Assembly (NCBI GenBank): GCA_964571815.1 | Contig: CAZNDN010000176.1 | Span: 1-7,396, forward strand | Length of the DNA stretch: 7,396 nucleotides | Source of the DNA: CAZNDN01 sp964571815 | GTDB lineage: Bacteria; Fibrobacterota; Chitinivibrionia; Chitinivibrionales; WJKA01 | Direction: 5' to 3' | Shown: positions 1 to 5,430 of the stretch, in pieces | Numbering within the stretch: the first letter of the stretch is position 1 | Layout: each line of letters opens with the position of its first letter | Program-made: the position numbers and the translations under genes | Notes under the pieces: generated by a model | The model's input: the letters and a program-made list of their open reading frames with translations, nothing else | The model's database searches: none | Told to the model about the DNA's origin: nothing

Positions 1-81
1 AATCGAACCTGCCACAGACGGTGTTATCCGCCCGCTACCGGTTTTGAAGACCGGCCGGACCACCAGATCCTTCCCCTCTGG
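1..81 (-). tRNA. selC: tRNA-Sec (anticodon UCA), 3' end cut by window edge
   Basis: Selenocysteine tRNA, which is charged with serine, converted to selenocysteinyl-tRNA and delivered to in-frame UGA codons by SelB. On the minus strand I see an anticodon arm CCGGT-CTTCAAA-ACCGG (54 down to 38) with UCA at 47-45. The long variable arm at 35-14 can form about 8 pairs, three of them G-U, around a 6-nt loop. The T arm is GCAGG followed by loop TTCGATT ending at base 1. The D arm (71-56) has a 4-nt TGGT loop and a 5-6 pair stem, as in bacterial tRNA-Sec. Adding the missing T-stem half, 8-nt acceptor strand and discriminator gives about 95 nt, the usual size. The 5' end at 81 assumes an 8-nt acceptor strand and cannot be checked because its partner lies outside the window. 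A UCA anticodon with a long variable arm leaves little alternative. Confidence 0.93.
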
Positions 82-153
82 TCGTAAAATAAATCGCGGA
101 AATTGAAGCTCTTGCGGAGGTTTTCGGCAATGCGGCGTCTGCCGGGTGGTACC

Positions 154-1044
154 CTATGTGAGTTTCTCGAATGCAGGGGTCGTCATCGCACCGTCAAACA
201 GCGACGGCAGCGCCCGTTTCAGCGCATCCCAATCCACGGGCAGTTCCGAGGGTTCGGGGTCGAAATGTTCGGAGCGCCGGCGGGCGTTTTCGATGCGGGA
301 GTCGGTGTGTGGATGGGTACGGAGGTACTTGACGACCGCCGCGTTGTCGTCGTCCCCCGGGGTATGAAGCTTCTCGAAGAAGTTCGCCAGGTTGACGGGG
401 TCGATACCGGTTCGCGCCATGAGTTCCAGGGCAAAGCTGTCGGCGCGCGCTTCCTGCTCACGCGTGAAGCGCGCATCGACCAACTCCCCGATCAGCTCGT
501 GCGGAACGGCCGGTGAATCGCCCCCGACCAGGCTCAGGACCACACTCACGCCGAGTCGCCGTACCAGGCGGATTACCGCATCGCGGTGGTACACGTGCCC
601 CATTTCGTGGGCCAGCACCGCGCATAACTCTTCGGGCGTTTCCGTCACCCGGATCAGTCCGGTGAATACCAGGATAAGCCCCCCGGGGAGCGTCACCGCA
701 TTCACCGCGGGCGAACGCACTACCACGACATCCATCCGGTACGGCATACTGTCGATTTCCGCAACGAGCAGATTGGTCAGCGTGTCGATCCCCTGCCTGA
801 TGGTCGTGTCGCTCATCACTTTTGAATCATGTGCCAGGTGTTTTTGTATCAGCTCCTTGAACTCGACTTCCCAGCTTGTCGGGATACGGTCGATCGCGGG
901 GGTTTTCAGCGCACCTTCATCCCAGGGAATGTGGAGTACCAGCAGGGCAAGAACCGCGGTAAGGGCAATGAGCCCGAAGAGGAGCAGGGCCTCCAGTGTG
1001 CGCGATTTCACGTCAGAAACCCCGGGGAGGGCTGTTGCGGACAT
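154..1044 (-). CDS. Membrane-anchored M48 family zinc metalloprotease
   Basis: Probable zinc endopeptidase of family M48 (HtpX/Oma1/BepA-like fold), 296 aa from the chosen start. One hydrophobic segment at about residues 18-37 should anchor it in the inner membrane. The zinc motif HEMGH is at 146-150 (His146, Glu147, His150), and the third ligand is probably Glu198 in the EQEARAD stretch, with Asp202 also conserved. The HPHTDSRIENAR stretch near 244-255 is typical of the C-terminal part of M48 proteins. It lacks the four-helix HtpX layout and has no TPR region as in BepA. The ATG at 1044 overlaps the upstream gene by 32 nt. A GTG at 1011, just after that gene's stop, is the alternative, and neither has a clear Shine-Dalgarno. 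It is the last protein gene of a three-gene membrane operon; substrates are unknown. Confidence 0.9.
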   Translation of the reverse strand: MSATALPGVSDVKSRTLEALLLFGLIALTAVLALLVLHIPWDEGALKTPAIDRIPTSWEVEFKELIQKHLAHDSKVMSDTTIRQGIDTLTNLLVAEIDSMPYRMDVVVVRSPAVNAVTLPGGLILVFTGLIRVTETPEELCAVLAHEMGHVYHRDAVIRLVRRLGVSVVLSLVGGDSPAVPHELIGELVDARFTREQEARADSFALELMARTGIDPVNLANFFEKLHTPGDDDNAAVVKYLRTHPHTDSRIENARRRSEHFDPEPSELPVDWDALKRALPSLFDGAMTTPAFEKLT

Positions 1045-1573
1045 CGGCTTGAGCGCGCCGGGCGGCACCGGGACCGTAGTAGCGGGCAAAGGCAATCCTG
1101 CCGAAAACCCAGAAGTAGTAGAACCTTCCCTTGCGCGCCTGTATGCAGGCAACAACCGAGAAGATCATATAGAGAAGGTTCCACATCAGGGTGAACACCA
1201 GGTAGACCGCGAAGGTGCGGCTGAGGGACCAGTCGGTGAAGACAATACCCACACCCCACGCAATCAGCCCGGCATTGAGCAGGGTAATCGGTATCTGAGT
1301 CAGCAGAGACTGAAACGAGTGAAATGCAACGAACGCGGATTTCTTCCTGTTCAGGAAGAAGTAGATCGACGCGGCGATGAGGTTCAGGATCGGCAGGGGC
1401 AGCCCGGCTCCCCACGCGGCAAACATCATGAGGTAGGCGCCCATCGCGTCCTCTTTTTCCCGCGCACCGATCTCCTCGGGCTGCGGCACGTTCACGTGTG
1501 TTTCGGCCGGAGGCGCCCCGGGAGCAAACCGCCGCTGCTCGACTCCCGGACGATCCGTCGACACCGATTCCAT
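1013..1573 (-). CDS. DUF4870/Tic20-like multi-spanning membrane protein
   Basis: Membrane protein of 186 aa resembling the DUF4870 (Tic20-like) family, whose molecular function is not established. Residues 1-43 are a polar, probably cytoplasmic tail rich in Pro, Glu and Arg. Three or four hydrophobic segments follow, at about 46-74, 92-112, 121-145 and a weaker one at 151-163. The family-like FVAFHSFQS stretch at 81-89 matches the usual position of the FxxFHxxQ motif after the first hairpin. I chose the ATG at 1573, which has an AAGGGAG-type ribosome site about 8 nt upstream. A GTG at 1582 would add three residues and overlap the upstream stop as GTGA. The last ten codons overlap the M48 gene if that gene starts at 1044. 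The tight spacing implies co-translation with the DUF4389 and M48 products. Confidence 0.82.
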   Translation of the reverse strand: MESVSTDRPGVEQRRFAPGAPPAETHVNVPQPEEIGAREKEDAMGAYLMMFAAWGAGLPLPILNLIAASIYFFLNRKKSAFVAFHSFQSLLTQIPITLLNAGLIAWGVGIVFTDWSLSRTFAVYLVFTLMWNLLYMIFSVVACIQARKGRFYYFWVFGRIAFARYYGPGAARRAQADVRNSPPRGF

Positions 1574-1578
1574 TCCGC

Positions 1579-2163
1579 TCACTCCCTTCCCGAGAATTTC
1601 GGGTATTCATCGGTCATGAATCCCAGGTACATCTGCACCCGGGTGATCCACCGCAGCGTGCCCACGTTGAAGGCATGCCAGCCTGCCGGGTACGATCCCG
1701 TGAACAGGACCGCCCACCAGGCCAGGAACACCAGTATCTGAGTGCCGATAAGTCGAAGCCAGAGGCAGAACCCGTGCGGGATAAGCACGTAGGCCCAGCC
1801 AAAGAGCGCTTTGAGCAGTGCGGTGCCCCGGCCGAGCCGCTCCGGCCTTTCGGCCTCCAGTTGCACGTTATCCGCACCGGCCTCGAGCCCAAACGACGGA
1901 TACCCGTCAACGAGGTTCATCATCGAACTCTGCATCCGCAACGACCAGTTCATCAGGGCCACCTGGAACTCGTAGAAACTCCGCGGATATTCGCCCGTGA
2001 ACAGGACAACCCAGAAAGCCGCGAAGGTCAGGACGGCCGACCACAGGCCGACAAAGAAGAGCAGGAAACCATGAGGCAGGGCAATGTAAAGCCAGCCGAA
2101 GAACGTTCTCAGCAACAGCTCTCCACGCGAGTACATCTCCTGATGCTGAATCGTGAGTTTCAC
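1579..2163 (-). CDS. Tandem DUF4389 membrane protein
   Basis: Membrane protein of 194 aa made of two DUF4389 units, a family of unknown function. Unit 1 spans about residues 1-91 and unit 2 about 99-190. Both share, in order, a basic RxxLLxxxFGW entry, an IPHGF-type turn (LPHGF 29-33, IPHGF 128-132), a long hydrophobic segment, a VLFTGxYP motif (53-60, 152-159), an amphipathic xxxWxxR helix and a final (D/E)xYPxF (87-91, 186-190). This indicates internal duplication. The start is the GTG at 2163, which has a textbook GGGAGGT at 2175-2169 with 5 nt spacing. An upstream in-frame extension exists but lacks such a site and reads as non-protein. It is the first gene of the operon, ending 5 nt before the next start, so its supply probably sets translation of the DUF4870 and M48 genes. 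Confidence 0.88.
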   Translation of the reverse strand: MKLTIQHQEMYSRGELLLRTFFGWLYIALPHGFLLFFVGLWSAVLTFAAFWVVLFTGEYPRSFYEFQVALMNWSLRMQSSMMNLVDGYPSFGLEAGADNVQLEAERPERLGRGTALLKALFGWAYVLIPHGFCLWLRLIGTQILVFLAWWAVLFTGSYPAGWHAFNVGTLRWITRVQMYLGFMTDEYPKFSGRE

Positions 2164-2192
2164 GCGGCACCTCCCGGAATTAAGGTGGTCCG

Positions 2193-2198
2193 ATTGTA
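2193..2198 (-). promoter_or_regulatory. Candidate -10 box for the DUF4389-DUF4870-M48 operon
   Basis: On the minus strand TACAAT matches the sigma-70 -10 consensus TATAAT at five of six bases. It would place a transcription start about 20-25 nt upstream of the GTG, leaving a short leader that contains the ribosome site. No convincing -35 hexamer is seen at 16-18 nt. A 5-bp inverted repeat (CCGAG/CTCGG, 2200-2214) lies just upstream, in what would be the spacer. The assignment rests on one hexamer only. Confidence 0.3.
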
Positions 2199-2263
2199 TC
2201 CGAGCGGGACTCGGTCTCGTTTTCGGGCCGATCCCGCAGGTTCTTCTCCTCATGCAAAGCAGC

Positions 2264-2284
2264 ACACGGTCCTATCAACCGTGT
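2264..2284. repeat. 7-bp inverted repeat, possible operator
   Basis: ACACGGT and ACCGTGT form a perfect inverted repeat around a 7-nt spacer, centred about 110 bp upstream of the DUF4389 GTG start. The 14-nt centre-to-centre distance is compatible with a dimeric regulator, but a single occurrence cannot distinguish an operator from chance or from a weak RNA hairpin. No T-run follows on either strand, so a Rho-independent terminator is unlikely. Confidence 0.3.
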
Positions 2285-2475
2285 TATGCATTCGGCAGCG
2301 CCGGCTCAGTCGCCCCCGGACACCCCCCGACGATTTCGCGAAACACCCGGTTCCCGGCGCCTCCCCGCTTCTTCCTCTCCGTGCCGCACGTGGGGGGACT
2401 ACGAGAACGCTCATTTGATAAAACGCCTCACATTCACACCTCTCACAGCAGATTGAGCAGTCTCTCGCTTCGATA

Positions 2476-2510
2476 CGTTCTCTGTGCACGCTGCCCGGTG
2501 CGAGAGAACG
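2476..2510 (-). terminator. Hairpin directly after the receiver gene stop
   Basis: CGTTCTCT at 2476-2483 pairs perfectly with AGAGAACG at 2503-2510. Inside it GCAC (2486-2489) pairs with GTGC (2498-2501) around an 8-nt loop, giving about 12 pairs with a small internal bulge. In the minus-strand transcript the hairpin begins 3 nt after the receiver stop codon. No U-tract follows, so it is not a classic intrinsic terminator. It may act as a 3'-end stabilising or partial termination hairpin for the receiver mRNA and would separate that gene from the operon downstream. Confidence 0.4.
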
Positions 2511-2513
2511 CAT

Positions 2514-2864
2514 TCAGGCCCGGGCTTTGCGCAGTGCATTGACCAACCCGCCTTCTTCGATCGGCTTCTGCAGCACGGCGCTGATGCCAAGCTCCGCCAG
2601 GAGTTCTTCGATAATCACATCGCGCGACAGGCCGGAGGTGATAATGATGGGAACCTTGAACGCGCGCAGCTTGTACAGCAGCTCAACGCCGCTGATACCG
2701 GGCATCATGAGATCGCTGACAATGTAGTCCACCTTCTTCTCCTCCAGCACGTTCAGCGCGTCTTCCCCGCTTTGCGCCGTGGTCACCTCGTAGCCTTCAT
2801 CGCTCAGCATATCATTGAGCATCTCCCGCACTACCGGTTCATCTTCGATAACAAGGACTTTCAT
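2514..2864 (-). CDS. Stand-alone receiver domain response regulator (CheY-like)
   Basis: Single-domain two-component receiver of 116 aa, the normal length for a CheY-type protein with no output domain. It would be phosphorylated by a histidine kinase that is not in this window and would act through protein contact. The conserved sites are visible: acidic pocket Asp8 and Glu9, phospho-acceptor Asp51 in VSDLMMPG, the Thr76/Ser77 switch position in IIITSG, and Lys100 in LQKP followed by cis-Pro. The ATG at 2864 has GAGGTG at 2875-2870 with 5 nt spacing. An AT-rich promoter lies upstream and a hairpin follows the stop, so it appears to be monocistronic. Its target is unknown; the divergent methyltransferase is only a positional neighbour. 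Confidence 0.93.
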   Translation of the reverse strand: MKVLVIEDEPVVREMLNDMLSDEGYEVTTAQSGEDALNVLEEKKVDYIVSDLMMPGISGVELLYKLRAFKVPIIITSGLSRDVIIEELLAELGISAVLQKPIEEGGLVNALRKARA

Positions 2865-2915
2865 GCATTCACCTCGTCAATGCAAAAGGAGCTAATTCCG
2901 GGATAACTCTTACCT

Positions 2916-2945
2916 ATTATATATTATTGCACGCATTATTGCGAA
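2916..2945 (-). promoter_or_regulatory. Sigma-70-type promoter of the receiver gene
   Basis: On the minus strand a perfect TATAAT (2921-2916) lies 18 nt downstream of TTCGCA (2945-2940), which matches TTGACA at four of six positions. The predicted start near 2909 gives a leader of about 45 nt before the ATG at 2864. The surrounding 2911-2945 block is strikingly AT-rich for this GC-rich DNA. It also contains a direct repeat ATTATTGC (2923-2930 and 2935-2942, 12-nt period) that overlaps the promoter and may be a regulator site. Confidence 0.6.
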
Positions 2946-3041
2946 TAGAAAACGACCCCTCGATCATAAGACGATTCGTGCACCATCAACGGTTTTCATC
3001 ATACACGGCAACACGGCATGTCAAGGCCTGTGGAGGTGGGG

Positions 3042-4100
3042 ATGCCCGATGAAAGATCGGCATTCGACGGGCGGTCGGATGCTCAGAAAATCGCGTTCGG
3101 TCCGATAGTCTTTCAGGCCGCCCGCATGCTCCGGGACATGGGAGTTCTTGCCTGCCTGGCCGACAGCCACCGCACGGGCGCCACCCGAACGGAGATCGCC
3201 CGCCGCACCGAGCTTTCCGACTACGCCGTGAGAGTGCTCATCGATAACGGCCTGACGGCCGGGCTGGTGAGCGAAAACGACGGGCGGTATTTCATTACGA
3301 AAACGGGTCATTTCATTCTCCACGATCCCATGACCCGGGCCAACATGAATTTTGTCAACGATGTCTGCTACCGGGGGATGTTTCACCTGGAGGAGGCGCT
3401 TCGGGAGGCAAGGCCGGCCGGACTTTCCCTGCTGGGCGCCTGGTCGAATATTTACGAGGCCTTGCCCGCGCTACCCGACAACGTGCAGAAAAGCTGGTAT
3501 GAGTTCGATCACTTGTATTCCGACGCGGCCTTCGAGCAGTGCCTTCCCGTGGTATTCGAAAGCAGCCCGGCGCGGATCCTCGATATCGGCGGGAATACCG
3601 GAAGGTGGGCGCTGCGATGTCTGCGGCATTCTCCCGACGTCCACGTGACTATCATGGACCTTCCCCCGCAGGTGGATGGAGCGTTGGGGAGGCTTTCCGA
3701 GCAGGGCTTTTCCGGGCGTATTCATGGACACTCGATCGACCTGCTCGACCGCTCACGCGGGTTCCCCGGGGGGCACGATGTTATCTGGATGAGCCAGCTT
3801 CTGGACTGTTTCGGAGAAGAGGATGTCGTGAGCATACTGAGCCGGGCGCGTGCAGTGATGGATGAGAATACACGGCTGTTCATCCTGGAGCCCTTCCTCG
3901 ACCGCCAGCGTCACGATGCCGCGGCCCTGTCTCTCGCCGCAACATCGTTGTACTTCGCGTGTATGGCCAACGGCGCCGGGAGGATGTACCGTTGCGCCGA
4001 CATGATCCGGCTCGCGGAGCGAGCCGGTCTTCGGATCACCGGGGAGTTCGACGAGATGGGGCTGGCGCATACGTTGCTGGAGTGCAGGATCGCCGGGTAG
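3042..4100 (+). CDS. SAM-dependent methyltransferase, winged-helix O-methyltransferase type
   Basis: Probable class I methyltransferase of 352 aa in the plant-OMT-like family (Methyltransf_2), which methylates hydroxyls or related groups on small molecules. The substrate cannot be told. An N-terminal winged-helix dimerisation domain covers about residues 15-95, including TEIARRTELSDYAVRVLID. The SAM site follows: glycine motif ILDIGGNTGRWA at 179-190, acidic ribose ligand Asp206 in MDLPPQ, then VIWMSQLLDCFGEED (247-261) and LFILEPF (279-285). Many relatives carry the catalytic base His in an LHDW motif, where this protein has LDCF with Asp255, so chemistry or specificity may differ. I chose the ATG at 3042 because GGAGGT ends 4 nt upstream; the in-frame ATG at 3018 has no ribosome site. 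It is divergent from the receiver gene and convergent with the glycosyltransferase gene, so apparently a single-gene unit. Confidence 0.85.
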   Translation: MPDERSAFDGRSDAQKIAFGPIVFQAARMLRDMGVLACLADSHRTGATRTEIARRTELSDYAVRVLIDNGLTAGLVSENDGRYFITKTGHFILHDPMTRANMNFVNDVCYRGMFHLEEALREARPAGLSLLGAWSNIYEALPALPDNVQKSWYEFDHLYSDAAFEQCLPVVFESSPARILDIGGNTGRWALRCLRHSPDVHVTIMDLPPQVDGALGRLSEQGFSGRIHGHSIDLLDRSRGFPGGHDVIWMSQLLDCFGEEDVVSILSRARAVMDENTRLFILEPFLDRQRHDAAALSLAATSLYFACMANGAGRMYRCADMIRLAERAGLRITGEFDEMGLAHTLLECRIAG

Positions 4101-4272
4101 CCTCGCCGGCTTCCCCCCTGCCCATACCCCCTCGGCCCGGGTTTCCCCGCCTCTTTCTCCGTGTTGAAAATGACCAACGGTGGATCGGAGAAGCATCGAA
4201 ACGGTGTTGTGACGGCGGGGCCGCATTCCGATGTGTATTCAAGTAAGTCGTAACGGCGAAGAAACAGGTATT
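4101..4272. other. Short convergent intergenic region
   Basis: This 172-nt stretch lies between the stop codons of the methyltransferase (plus) and the glycosyltransferase (minus). A 5-bp GCCGG/CCGGC inverted repeat (4092-4096 with 4106-4110) spans the methyltransferase stop, but no T-run follows on either strand. I see no gene and no clear intrinsic terminator, so termination here is either Rho-dependent or by a signal I cannot recognise. Confidence 0.5.
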
Positions 4273-5142
4273 CTATTCCGCGGATACCTGCTCACTCTCC
4301 CCCTCGTCTTCTTCACCCTCGTCCGGGTCAGTCTCCGATACGTCAACCGAATCCGGCCGCGGCGGAGGGCTTCCGGTAAGCACCGTGTAGAGGGAGTCGC
4401 CCAGCTTGCCCCTGCGGTACATGTTATCGGCGATGACCCGCAGCCGCTTCCACAGGAAGGACGATTTCGTGTAATGGGGGGACATGGTTTCGGGTTTGGC
4501 CAGCACGGCCGCCAGCCGGGTTGCCTCCCACACGGAGAGGTACCTGGAGGAGGAGCCGAAGTAGTGCTTCGCGGCCGCCTCGCAGCCGAAAATCCTGTCG
4601 CCCCACTGGGCGTAGTTGAGGTACAGCTCCAGTATCCGCTCCTTGGTCAGGAACCCTTCGAGCAAAATCGTATAGAACAGCTCCTGGAACTTGCGGGCGT
4701 AGGTCCGCGAGTCGCTGAGAAAGAGGTTCTTTGCCACCTGCTGCGAAATCGTGCTTCCCCCGCGGGCGATCCTTCCCTTGACTTTGTTGTATTCGTAGGC
4801 GGAGAGAATGGCGTTGAGATCGAACCCGGGATGCACGAAAAACCCGTCGTCCTCCGAGGCGACCACGGCGTTGCGAAGGTTCAGCGAAATGGAGTCGAGA
4901 GGGACAAACTCGTGCGCCAGGGAGTCGTTTTCACCCTCCCGGGCGAGTTGCCTGCGCTGCGCGGCCATCCAGGCCGACTCCTTCGGGTTGTGATCGGCCA
5001 GCCGCCTCACCTCCCTGACCGGCCGAAGCACGGTTTTCGCCGTCCACCACAGTACCACGGTCCCCGCCAGGGAAAACAGGACCGCGTAGGCGAGCAGAAT
5101 GCCCGCGACAATCGTGATCGTTGTTCGGAGAATTCGTTTCAT
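4273..5142 (-). CDS. mtgA: Monofunctional peptidoglycan glycosyltransferase (GT51)
   Basis: Transglycosylase of 289 aa that polymerises lipid II into glycan strands at the outer face of the inner membrane, without a transpeptidase domain. One membrane anchor lies at about residues 8-33. The GT51 motifs are all present in order: EDDGFFVHPG at 97-106 with catalytic Glu97, RGGSTISQQVAKN at 127-139, RKFQE at 150-154 with the second catalytic Glu154, and ILELYLN at 170-176. The protein is longer than E. coli MtgA (about 242 aa) because of an extended segment before the catalytic core and a C-terminal tail (about 258-289) that is Pro-rich and then strongly Asp/Glu-rich. The ATG at 5142 is the start that keeps the full anchor; the ribosome site before it is weak. 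It converges on the methyltransferase gene, and its promoter is not evident. Confidence 0.92.
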   Translation of the reverse strand: MKRILRTTITIVAGILLAYAVLFSLAGTVVLWWTAKTVLRPVREVRRLADHNPKESAWMAAQRRQLAREGENDSLAHEFVPLDSISLNLRNAVVASEDDGFFVHPGFDLNAILSAYEYNKVKGRIARGGSTISQQVAKNLFLSDSRTYARKFQELFYTILLEGFLTKERILELYLNYAQWGDRIFGCEAAAKHYFGSSSRYLSVWEATRLAAVLAKPETMSPHYTKSSFLWKRLRVIADNMYRRGKLGDSLYTVLTGSPPPRPDSVDVSETDPDEGEEDEGESEQVSAE

Positions 5143-5328
5143 GATTGAGGTTCAAACCGGTTCGTTTTTTGCGCGGCGTATCCCCGGTGACACATTCTTG
5201 CGCGTTCGATCGAGGCTATGGGGGAAAATAACATATTCTGGCTTGCCGTATTTTAGGATACGGCGAATTCGGAAAGATTGCCTGCGCATTCAGGCCGTAT
5301 GTTGATTTCGGCCCGATTATGCTGAGCC
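5143..5328. other. Divergent intergenic region up to the assembly gap
   Basis: This stretch lies between the glycosyltransferase start (minus) and the gap preceding the repeat lipoprotein (plus), so it should carry promoters for both. No hexamer pair is convincing. It holds a 7-bp palindrome at 5245-5264 and a weaker 5-bp one (GGCCG/CGGCC, 5293-5313). An ATG at 5319 followed by CTG AGC just before the gap could begin the lipoprotein gene, but it has no ribosome site and its frame cannot be linked across the N run. Confidence 0.45.
5245..5264. repeat. Perfect 7-bp inverted repeat, possible operator
   Basis: GCCGTAT and ATACGGC flank the 6-nt spacer TTTAGG, about 100 bp upstream of the glycosyltransferase ATG and upstream of the plus-strand lipoprotein gene. 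One T-A pair beyond a G-T wobble extends the stem slightly. No T-run follows, so a regulator-binding site is more likely than a terminator, but there is no second copy in the window to support it. Confidence 0.35.
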
Positions 5329-5428
5329 NNNNNNNNNNNNNNNNNNNNNNNNNNNNNNNNNNNNNNNNNNNNNNNNNNNNNNNNNNNNNNNNNNNNNNNN
5401 NNNNNNNNNNNNNNNNNNNNNNNNNNNN
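5329..5428. other. Assembly gap (100 N)
   Basis: Exactly 100 N, the usual placeholder for a scaffold gap of unknown true length. It removes the start codon, ribosome site and first signal-peptide residues of the gene to its right. The two flanks therefore may not be 100 bp apart, and a whole extra gene could be missing. Confidence 0.98.
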
Positions 5429-5430
5429 GA

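Larger units (their letters stand above)
2164..2513. other. 350-nt non-coding region between receiver gene and membrane operon
   Basis: No convincing gene is seen on either strand. Short open frames here have Arg/Cys/Pro-rich translations typical of GC-rich non-coding or shadow frames. The stretch holds the operon's ribosome site and candidate -10 box at its left end, a 7-bp inverted repeat near 2264-2284, C-rich runs around 2312-2330 and 2351-2365, and a longer hairpin just after the receiver stop codon. It is longer than the other intergenic regions, so a small RNA or a long regulatory leader is possible but not shown. Confidence 0.6.

Noticed and set aside
61..81. 6-bp palindrome ACCAGA/TCTGGT overlapping the tRNA 5' part
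   Set aside because: It conflicts with the standard D-arm and acceptor layout of tRNA-Sec, so it is best read as coincidence or an alternative fold.
392..1741. 449-aa plus-strand open frame
   Set aside because: Antisense to the DUF4389, DUF4870 and M48 genes; its translation is Arg/Ser/Thr/Pro-rich with no domain signal, typical of a shadow frame in GC-rich DNA.
2164..2265. N-terminal extension of the DUF4389 gene to an upstream start
   Set aside because: The extension is Arg/Pro-rich, has no ribosome site, and would cover the candidate -10 box; the GTG at 2163 has GGGAGGT at ideal distance.
1498..2418. 306-aa plus-strand open frame
   Set aside because: Lies opposite the DUF4389 gene, whose two repeats and perfect ribosome site are decisive; low-complexity basic translation.
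2250..2513. 87-aa minus-strand frame whose ATG directly follows the receiver stop
   Set aside because: The TGA-ATG arrangement looked like coupling, but the product is Arg/Cys-rich without any pattern, and the hairpin at 2476-2510 covers its first codons.
3018..3041. Upstream ATG for the methyltransferase
   Set aside because: No ribosome site precedes it, while GGAGGT is placed correctly for the ATG at 3042.
4092..4110. GCCGG/CCGGC hairpin as terminator of the methyltransferase gene
   Set aside because: Only 5 bp, overlaps the stop codon, and no T-run follows.
4231..5148. 305-aa plus-strand open frame
   Set aside because: Antisense to the GT51 gene, which has all family motifs; Gly/Arg/Pro-rich shadow translation.
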